Shown here: piece after piece, positions 58,901-64,000 of the stretch
Layout of the letters: every line of letters begins with the position of its first letter
Position numbering within the stretch: the stretch's first letter is position 1
Source: Anthopleura xanthogrammica
Lineage: Eukaryota > Cnidaria > Anthozoa > Actiniaria > Actiniidae
Length of the DNA stretch: 64,000 bases
Direction: 5' to 3'
NCBI GenBank assembly: GCA_964019055.1
Contig: OZ025212.1
Coordinates: 1,766,657 to 1,830,656, forward strand
Position numbers and translations under genes: made by a program
The notes under the pieces: model-generated
Database searches by the model: none
What the model was told of the DNA's origin: nothing
Seen by the model: the letters and a program-made list of their open reading frames with translations, nothing else

Positions 58901-61900
58901 CGGTTGTGCAATCGTCAATCACTGATCACCATTTGCCAATCACCCTTTCAATTTTTTGAAGTAGCTGTATGTTAAAGTAAGACAAAAACTAGAAAGGAGA
59001 AGAAAGGAAAGAAGAAGAGAGGGGAGGCAAGAAGAAAGAAAAGGAAAAGAAAGGAAATGAATGGAGAAAAAACGGTAATATTTTCTGTCTATTTTCACTG
59101 TAGGTTTTCACTTTTACATTTCTAACGGAGATGATTCTGAAGCTCATCGCCCTCGGTTTCTATGGTTACCTGAAGAGCAGATGGAACATCTTTGATGGTG
59201 TTGTTGTCATCATTAGTGTCGTGGATTTCATCTTTGTTCAGATTCAGATAGGAGATGGGACAGGGACGAGTATTCTTCGTACGTTTAGATTGGTGAGTCA
59301 AGCTCCTACGTCATTTCCGGTCTTCCGGTCTTCCTTCAAAAAAAATTAACCAGATTCAGTTCGCCTCTCACCTCTGTGATCTCAGGTTAGATTCCTAGAC
59401 TCACGTCACCATCACATGTGAGTAGAGTTTGTTGGGTCTCCCTTGATTCAAGGTTTTTTCCGGGTTCTCCGGTTTTCCTCCCTCCGCAAAACCTAACAAT
59501 TCAAATTCGCTCACAGTCTTATCTCTTTAATCTTCGCAGCTTCGTATTCTAAAGCTAGCCAAATCTTGGAGCACCATGTCCAGCTTACTTTCCACCATCG
59601 GTAAAAGTCTAGGAGCGCTCGCAAACCTGACTGTAATCCTGGGCATCATAGTGTACATATTCGCAGTGGTTGGCATGCAATTGTTTGGTAAATCCTACAC
59701 GCCGGAAAAATTTGGCGGTACAATTCCCAGGTGGAATTTTCAAGATTTTTTTCATTCTTTTCTGATGATATTTCGCGTGTTGTGCGGTGAATGGATCGAA
59801 CCGTTATGGGATTGTATGAAAGCAACTGGTCCTGTTGCAATGCTGTTGTATATACCTGCATTTATTATTGGAAATTTCATAGTAAGTATATATATTTATT
59901 TAGCCCTGTGAGTTGAGCGTTGTGTGCATAGTATATTGAATGTAGTGGTAGTGTGTGTGAGTGAAAAGTGTCCCCAATTCGTGCGAAAGACTAGACACTT
60001 AAATAAAGAGGTTTTTTTCTGTACGCAATTTGTGACTGCTGAGCACAAGATTAGGCAGGTTTTTTCGTATGTCACCATGACTACCTCGTTTGCAGAAGTA
60101 ATAATTATTACGTAATTCTAAATCTACATTTGCGAAGCTGTGTGCAACAAATTACATGGACTTTTTTCACGCGGCGCGCCACTCATTTTTTTTAAACCTT
60201 TAATTAAGGCCCCTGTTTAAGGCCCCGTCCACCGACTAACGCGTTTTCGAACGCTCCGTTTTGGTCTGTTACCGAAAAATGCACCAAAAGATTCGCATCC
60301 ATACTAGTTCGAAAGGTCTCCGTTTTCAAATGCCTCCACTCTGGAGAGCGTTTTCTATGCACGTGTTTTCGATGACAATGCTCAGCGTTCTCGAGCGTTT
60401 TAGTGTGTAGACGCAAGGCCAAAACGCATCGAAAAGTATTCACTTTTGAGGAAAATGCATTAGTGTGGGCGAGCTAGGCCTAAGATTTGCCAAATTTTGT
60501 GTCACCTGTTCCTTAAGAAACGCTTTTTCCTTACTTCTTTTTCAGATTCTAAATCTTTTCTTAGCGTTATTGCTGAGCTCTTTTGCCAGCGAGTCCATGG
60601 AAGCAAGAGCTCGCAAGAAAAAAAGGAAGGCAAGTGTCATGCATCGAATGAAAAAGGTTTTCCTCGCCATTAGATTCGCTTCCAGGTTAAGAAGAAAGCG
60701 CGTTGCTCCAAAAACTGAAGAGGAAGCTGCTGAAAACCAACTAAATGATAACGAGGGAGAAGAAAATCCTGATCAAGTGCAGGAGGCTGAAACGAACGGG
60801 AAAGTACAAGGTAAAAGGGCTTGAACACTGTTACTGGAAAATTACAATCAATCATTTCTGGATCGAATTAGAATTTAGAAGTTGATTTTTGCGGAGGGAG
60901 GAAAATTGGAGATCCCGGAGAAAAACCGTCGAAGCACAGGAGAGAACCAACTTAAAACTCTACTCGCAGACGATGTTTGGTCCAGGGATCAAACCCATGA
61001 CCACAGTTGTGAGAGGCGGTGCATTAGCAGCGCGCGCCACCCTTACTTTTAATTGGACTTGTTGGCTAAAATATATTGATTTTGAGATGAAGATGCTGAA
61101 TTTTGAATCAAAATACATGCATTTTACTTTCAGATAACCAAATCAGCATTGAAGGCGCTCAAGACTCTTCACAAGTTACAAAACCAGAAGAACATACTGT
61201 GAACATCCATTATGTTGAACCGTGTTTCCCGACGGGTTGCCGTGTTTGTTGCAGCAATAAAACTAACCCCGTCTGGACTCGTATGAGATACAATGTGAAA
61301 ATCTTGGTCGAACATAAATATTTCGAATGGTTTATCGTGTTCCTGATCGCTGCTAGTAGCATTGCTTTGGTGAGTAAAAATGAACGACCCGTGACGAAGT
61401 TCGCTAATGATTTTCGTTATTTTATGTTCCACTTTTAATGATTACAAGCTTCCCATGTCATCCAACATGGCCGCCATGTGTTTCATTTTCACTTAGAAAT
61501 TATTGCAAACCACCCACGTCATCCAACATGGCTGCCATATCTCTCGTTAGGAAAGGCTACCAATCACCTATTTCATCCAACATGGCCGCCATGTCTCTTT
61601 CCCTAAGAATAATAACCAACCTCCAATATCAGCCAACATGACTACCATGTCTTTGTTTTCAATCCCTTAGAAATGAACCCCATTATTTTTAGAATATCTG
61701 AGCCCACAGTATGAACCACAATGCGGTCTATCTCTATAATATACCACACTGAGTTTGGCTTTTCCTTTGTCTCTTGATTGTCTTTAACAGGCTTTCGAAG
61801 ATGTTAATATCGACGATGACCCAGTATTAAAAGGTATCCTTCGCGACTTGAACATCTTCTTCGCAGCAGTATTTACTACAGAGATGTTGCTCAAGTGGTT

Positions 61901-63640
61901 TGGTCTCGGTTTTGTTCTGTATTTTTCGAATCCTTGGAATTGGTTGGATTTTATCATCGTCATCGTAAGTAAAACAGATTTCTACAAATAGAATTTTGAG
62001 AGGTTAACTGGCTTTTTTGATTATTCTTTTAATTATTGTCTTTTGATGGCACTTCAATGCTCATTCCTAAGAAAGCCATTGTACGCACTACGTTCCTCCT
62101 CCCTTTTTCTCCCTGCTTTCCTCCCTCTCTCTTTCTCCCTACCTTCCTCCCTGCCTTCGTTCTTCAACCTTTGTTTACTTTTCTCAGGTTTCTTTGGTAA
62201 CCATAACTGGAGATGAAAGTATTTCATACATGCGCTCGTTACGAACTCTACGAGCCCTGCGTCCTCTTAGAGCTGTTTCGAGGTTCGAAGGAATGAGGGT
62301 AAGAAAACGATAATTATCATCATTATTATCATCATCCATCTTCATCAACATCATACGTCACCATCATCATACGTCATTATCATCATCATCATCATACGTC
62401 ACCATCATCATACGTCATTATCATCATCAACACCATACGTCACCATCATCATACGTCATTATCATACGTCATTATCATCATCAACATCATACGTCACCAT
62501 CATCATACGTCATCATAATCATTAACATCATACGTCATCATCATCATACGTCATCATGTTGTTATGGTGGTTGCTGTTTTTCTAAACATCTTTCTACAAA
62601 TACCTTCATTACCTATTTAGTAAAGATTTATTTATAAACACCATGCATTATCATTTATCTTCCTCCAGGTTGTTATCAGCTCGTTATTCCATGCTTTCCC
62701 TGGCATAGCAAACGTCCTACTGGTCAGCATGGTATTCTGGTTGATATTCAGTATTATGGGTGTCCAGAGTTTTGGCGGGAAATTCTTCAAGTGTCTTGAC
62801 GCGGATGGCAACAAGTTTCTACCCAGAATCATTCCTAATAAAACAGTCTGTCTTACCAAAGGACATCGCTGGGTCAATTCTAACATCAACTTTGATAATT
62901 CTATTAATGGGTTTCTAGCTCTACTACAAGTGGTGAGTTCAACAACATAAATCTTTACACGCTTCATTTCTGGATTGATGGGTTTCCTGTGTATTGGCGG
63001 ACAATTTGGTGGGCTTCCTGTGCTTTTTGAGTCTTATTGATTTTTATTGATTTTTTTCAAAGGCGACATTTGAAGGATGGATGGAAATCATGGAAGATGC
63101 CGTCGATGCTACTGAAGTATGTAGACCAGCTATTCTCCCCCTCACCTTCCTCCCTAAGTAATTTCGAGTTGCAAATTGAACCAATCAGAGAGCGCGAAAA
63201 TACACGCCATCCAATCACAATATACGGAAACCATTTAAATGCAGCAGTTTTCGTATAACTATGAACAACTTACGACACGGACCGCGCTTTGCCGTGACCG
63301 TGTCAGTGCCGTGCCGTGTATAAAAGCATTGGAGTTTCGGTGCCGTGTCCGCGCCGCGCCGTAACCGTGCCGTGTGTCGTGACTTTTCATACTCATCCCA
63401 TACAAATCATGCAATTTAATATCTTTTTCCCGCTTCTTTAAGCTAAGATTTTATTTTTTTAAAGTTATGAACCATCTGACACCCGTTTGTTTTGTTTTCC
63501 AGATTGACATCCAACCCTGTCGAGAATGTAACTTCATCGCATATCTGTACTTCGTGGTATTCATTATTCTCGGTACTTTCTTCATCCTCAACCTCATTAT
63601 TGGTGTCATCATTGATAACTTCAATCAACTAAAACAACAG
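49706..63640 (+). CDS. Voltage-gated sodium channel alpha subunit, DEE- type (gene 2, 3' end beyond window)
   Basis: Second Nav alpha subunit, tandem paralogue of gene 1. Nineteen exons join in frame to 1160 codons, covering the N-terminus through domain III S6; the III-IV linker and domain IV are outside. Filter residues seen are Asp (VTLDFWE), Glu ([11 protein letters not shown]) and Glu ([11 protein letters not shown]). With Ala in domain IV, as in all known relatives, this would be DEEA, the ancestral-type filter linked to poorly selective or Ca2+-permeable Nav2 channels (family knowledge; the fourth residue is inferred). Most exon lengths and phases equal those of gene 1. It has one extra intron in domain II S6 and lacks gene 1's intron in the domain III pre-pore. 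The I-II linker carries RRAS, a PKA-type motif. The N-terminal exon choice is uncertain. Confidence 0.93.
50025..50165 (+). mobile_element. Family B TIR element, copy 2
   Basis: TTTCACATGAGCCGAACCTA ... AATGCGTACGGCTCATGAGA, with inverted CATGAGCCG / CGGCTCATG ends and a shared AATGACATCAAAGAAGACCG interior. Confidence 0.7.
50757..50850 (+). mobile_element. Family B TIR element, copy 3
   Basis: TGTTCAGTTCACATGAGCTG ... TGCGTACGGCTCATGTGAAG. It shares ATGACATCAGAGAAGACCGC with copy 2 and has clear terminal inverted repeats. Confidence 0.72.
50874..51254. mobile_element. Family C TIR element, copy 1
   Basis: Ends are AAGGCCCCGTCCACTCTACG and ATGTGGACGGGACCTT (inverted). A related element with the same 5' end lies at 60216-60483. 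No coding capacity is seen. Confidence 0.75.
52301..52399 (+). CDS. Gene 2 possible alternative first exon
   Basis: ATGATG start, 33 codons ([20 protein letters not shown], then [13 protein letters not shown]), ending at a near-ideal donor GTG|GTAAGTG in phase 0, exactly as needed to join exon 53699. An in-frame stop lies 9 nt upstream of the first ATG (52292-52294), consistent with a first exon. There is no phase-compatible acceptor from 49927, so it would replace the 49706 exon rather than follow it. Confidence 0.45.
53699..53826 (+). CDS. Gene 2: pre-S1 segment of domain I
   Basis: [17 protein letters not shown], then [20 protein letters not shown]. Same length (128 nt) and phases as gene 1 exon 2. 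Acceptor TTTCTTGCAG; donor A|ATATCCTTTT, the U12 AT-AC consensus. Confidence 0.93.
53870..54415. repeat. CATCATGTATCATC satellite
   Basis: The same motif family as 30595-32200 but on the opposite strand (ATCATGTATCATCATCATCA with CACCATGTATC and CATGATCATC variants). Located inside the AT-AC intron of gene 2. The open His/Ser/Ile frames are artefacts. Confidence 0.95.
54480..54712 (+). repeat. Dispersed repeat family D, copy 2
   Basis: ATGTGCTTCTCAACACCTCT ... CCCCAAGTGCTTTATGTCTG ... CTCATAACGCACGCTCCCCC-AACCAATCAGAA. Partner of 36010-36200, with an extra AT-rich insert. Confidence 0.75.
54794..54874 (+). CDS. Gene 2: domain I S1
   Basis: After a split codon: [18 protein letters not shown], then MTTPPEEPE. 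81 nt, as in gene 1. Begins after the AC end of the U12 intron; donor GA|GTAAGT. Confidence 0.92.
55128..55256 (+). CDS. Gene 2: domain I S2-S3
   Basis: [20 protein letters not shown], then [18 protein letters not shown]. 129 nt. Acceptor CCTACAG, donor GG|GTAAGT. Confidence 0.96.
55312..55625 (+). mobile_element. tRNA-related SINE, full-looking copy
   Basis: The head holds a B-box-like GGTTCGATTCCTGGACTCGG. The body has CACATGTGAGTAGAGTTTGT and CTCCAGGTTCTCCAGTTTTC. The tail has three TGACTTTGATCAG-GTT-CAGGGTTCGAT units. The most complete copy in the window. Confidence 0.75.
55676..55767 (+). CDS. Gene 2: domain I S4
   Basis: [20 protein letters not shown], then [10 protein letters not shown]. 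92 nt. Acceptor TTTTCCAG, donor AAAG|GTATTT. Confidence 0.96.
56060..56254 (+). CDS. Gene 2: domain I S4-S5 linker and S5
   Basis: [20 protein letters not shown], then [19 protein letters not shown] and RNKCGES. 195 nt. Acceptor TTTTTTAG, donor AGTA|GTAAGT. Confidence 0.96.
56574..56631 (+). CDS. Gene 2: domain I extracellular loop
   Basis: [18 protein letters not shown]. The sequon NST sits where gene 1 has NAS. Acceptor TTCTTCAG, donor CCAG|GTAACT. Confidence 0.92.
56891..57035 (+). CDS. Gene 2: domain I P-loop (filter Asp)
   Basis: [20 protein letters not shown], then [20 protein letters not shown]. Asp in TLDFWE is the first filter residue. 145 nt. Confidence 0.96.
57087..57180. mobile_element. 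Family A TIR element, copy 6 (decayed)
   Basis: TAAACCCCTTACAGCACATT then GGAATGCAGCTCAATT, ending CATGTCGTGCTGCAAG. The internal arms are largely lost. The only family A copy in gene 2. Confidence 0.65.
57318..57452 (+). CDS. Gene 2: domain I S6
   Basis: [20 protein letters not shown], then [18 protein letters not shown]. 135 nt against 147 in gene 1. Acceptor TGTTCTAG, donor ATG|GTAAGT. Confidence 0.96.
57640..57860. repeat. CACGTGAC-rich intron segment
   Basis: Repeated TCACGTG, CACGTGACCTGT and CAGTGACGTGAC motifs, about eight in 220 bp. Could be a degenerate tandem repeat or a cluster of E-box/CRE-like sites; sequence alone does not decide. Confidence 0.4.
58062..58583 (+). CDS. Gene 2: I-II linker and domain II S1
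   Basis: [20 protein letters not shown], then [10 protein letters not shown], a Ser/Pro-rich linker, and [20 protein letters not shown] (S1 of domain II). VRRASIM is a PKA-type motif. 522 nt, longer than gene 1's 354. Donor CAG|GTATGT. Confidence 0.96.
59104..59292 (+). CDS. Gene 2: domain II S2 to start of S4
   Basis: [20 protein letters not shown], then [18 protein letters not shown] and SILRTFRL. 189 nt. Confidence 0.96.
59358..59515 (+). mobile_element. SINE head fragment
   Basis: CCTCTCACCTCTGTGATCTC ... CACATGTGAGTAGAGTTTGT ... CGGGTTCTCCGGTTTTCCTC matches the head and body of 55312-55625; the tail units are missing. It ends about 25 bp before an exon. Confidence 0.7.
59540..59881 (+). 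CDS. Gene 2: domain II S4-S5, P-loop (Glu) and start of S6
   Basis: [20 protein letters not shown] ... [20 protein letters not shown]. The filter Glu is GAA at 59789-59791, exactly where gene 1 has AAG Lys. Ends IIGNFI|GTAAGT, an intron gene 1 lacks. Confidence 0.96.
60216..60483. mobile_element. Family C TIR element, copy 2
   Basis: Begins TTAAGGCCCCGTCCACCGAC and ends GCATTAGTGTGGGCGAGCTA-GGCCTAA (imperfect inverted). The interior is rich in GCGTTTTCGA. Lies in the intron private to gene 2. Confidence 0.72.
60546..60810 (+). CDS. Gene 2: rest of domain II S6 and II-III linker
   Basis: [20 protein letters not shown], then a basic stretch ([17 protein letters not shown]), then acidic residues. 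Acceptor TTTTTCAG, donor CAAG|GTAAAA, phase 1. Confidence 0.95.
60885..61045 (-). mobile_element. SINE copy, reverse orientation
   Basis: The reverse complement has a B-box-like GGTTTGATCCCTGGACC and GAGTAGAGTTT; the left end is the CTCCAATTTTCCTCCCTCCG body. Part of the family at 55312-55625. Confidence 0.65.
61134..61369 (+). CDS. Gene 2: II-III linker end and domain III S1
   Basis: [20 protein letters not shown], then [13 protein letters not shown] (Cys cluster as in gene 1) and [20 protein letters not shown]. Acceptor TTTCAG, donor TTG|GTGAGT. Confidence 0.95.
61440..61675. repeat. Minisatellite, about 60-bp units
   Basis: Four units of CATCCAACATGGCCGCCATG ... TTAGAAA-ATT-CAAACCACCC. 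The GCCGCCATG core resembles a Kozak/start context, but no reading frame continues into an exon. Confidence 0.8.
61791..61964 (+). CDS. Gene 2: domain III S2-S3
   Basis: [20 protein letters not shown], then [18 protein letters not shown] and [12 protein letters not shown]. 174 nt. Confidence 0.96.
62188..62298 (+). CDS. Gene 2: domain III S4
   Basis: [20 protein letters not shown], then [17 protein letters not shown]. Acceptor TTTCTCAG, donor AGG|GTAAGA. Confidence 0.96.
62310..62560. repeat. CATCATACGTCAYCATCATC satellite
   Basis: About a dozen CATACGTCA units among ATC triplets in gene 2's intron after DIII S4. Related in style to the other ATC-based satellites but with TACGTCA in place of ATGTATC. 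Confidence 0.9.
62669..62932 (+). CDS. Gene 2: domain III S4-S5 linker, S5 and pre-pore
   Basis: [20 protein letters not shown], then [20 protein letters not shown] ... [10 protein letters not shown]. One exon here, two in gene 1 (exons 16 and 17). Confidence 0.96.
63063..63116 (+). CDS. Gene 2: domain III filter micro-exon
   Basis: [18 protein letters not shown]: third filter residue Glu with the conserved Trp. 54 nt, as in gene 1. Donor GAA|GTATGT. Confidence 0.96.
63267..63390. repeat. GTGCCGTG-rich segment
   Basis: GC-rich stretch with repeated CCGTGCCGTG, CCGTGACCGTGTCAGTGCCG and TGTCCGCGCCG motifs in the intron before DIII S6. A shorter CACGGCACGGTACACG stretch occurs near 5785, so it may be part of a dispersed repeat. 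Confidence 0.5.
63503..63640 (+). CDS. Gene 2: domain III S6 (last exon in window)
   Basis: [20 protein letters not shown], then [14 protein letters not shown]. 138 nt, as in gene 1. Donor CAG|GTAACC; the III-IV linker, domain IV and C-terminus lie beyond 64000. Confidence 0.96.
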
Positions 63641-64000
63641 GTAACCCAGTTCGGTCTGTCTATACCACGGCCATTTTGTGTCTTGTGCGGGAGAGGATGC
63701 GGGGTTAAAGTTGGGAGATAATCTGGGGGTTTCTGGGGGTATGCCCTCACCCCCCCTGAAAATTTGGAAATTGAGGCTTTTGGAATTAAATGCAATTTCC
63801 TGTGCCGCAGTTTTGAGGGGCAACTCCAATGTCATTTCAAAACGTTTTTAACGATTCGACGACGTGCGCTGAACCAATCACAGTGCGAGGGATCACTGCT
63901 TAGCCAATCAGAATCCTCGAACACTACACCGTCATAGTTAAGTTATGGCACGACGCGACTGTACTAAAAAATTTTCACTAAGTTTTTTGAAACTAAAACA
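63641..64000 (+). other. Start of next gene 2 intron
   Basis: No exon or repeat family recognised, apart from a G-rich then C-rich stretch near 63720-63760. Confidence 0.6.

Overview
The window is eukaryotic, AT-rich nuclear DNA. It has spliced genes with GT-AG and minor-class introns, dense microsatellites, tRNA-related SINEs, MITE-like inverted repeats and one 200-base assembly gap. The only genes I can support are two voltage-gated sodium channel (Nav) alpha-subunit genes, head to tail on the + strand. Their selectivity-filter residues and sequence style (SPRNRLRR before S1, PPEEPE after S1, CGxWIEPLW in domain II) fit the Nav2-type channels of cnidarians. I infer a cnidarian, most likely an anthozoan; the species cannot be read from the sequence.

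Layout. Positions 1-10,692 hold no recognisable gene, only repeats and a gap at 4410-4609. Channel gene 1 runs from 10,693 to 40,904. I assembled it as 23 coding exons that stay in frame throughout and encode 1811 residues: a cytosolic N-terminus, four 6-TM domains, and a C-terminus with an EF-hand-like region and an IQ motif. Its filter reads D343-K665-E1191-A1487 (DKEA). Positions 40,905 to about 45,549 are intergenic. Channel gene 2 follows, with a probable N-terminal exon at 49,706 and secure exons from 53,699. It runs off the right end after domain III S6, with 1160 codons visible. Its first three filter residues are D-E-E, so it is probably a DEEA channel; domain IV lies outside the window.

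The paralogues are a clear tandem duplication. Many exons have identical lengths (128, 81, 129, 92, 195, 145, 189, 174, 54 and 138 nt) and identical intron phases. They differ at the domain II filter (AAG Lys in gene 1, GAA Glu in gene 2), in the domain III pore, in linker lengths, and by one private intron each. At the intron before domain I S1 both have textbook U12-type signals, but gene 1 is GT-AG and gene 2 is AT-AC. Gene 1 has a second minor-type AT-AC intron in domain IV.

The introns are full of repeats: a TIR element family with six copies, two further TIR families, a long foldback, tRNA-derived SINEs, a 1.6 kb ATGATACATG satellite with an opposite-strand relative in gene 2, and a 258-bp higher-order triplet repeat. 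The long ORFs in these repeats are artefacts of short-period repeats and are not annotated as genes.
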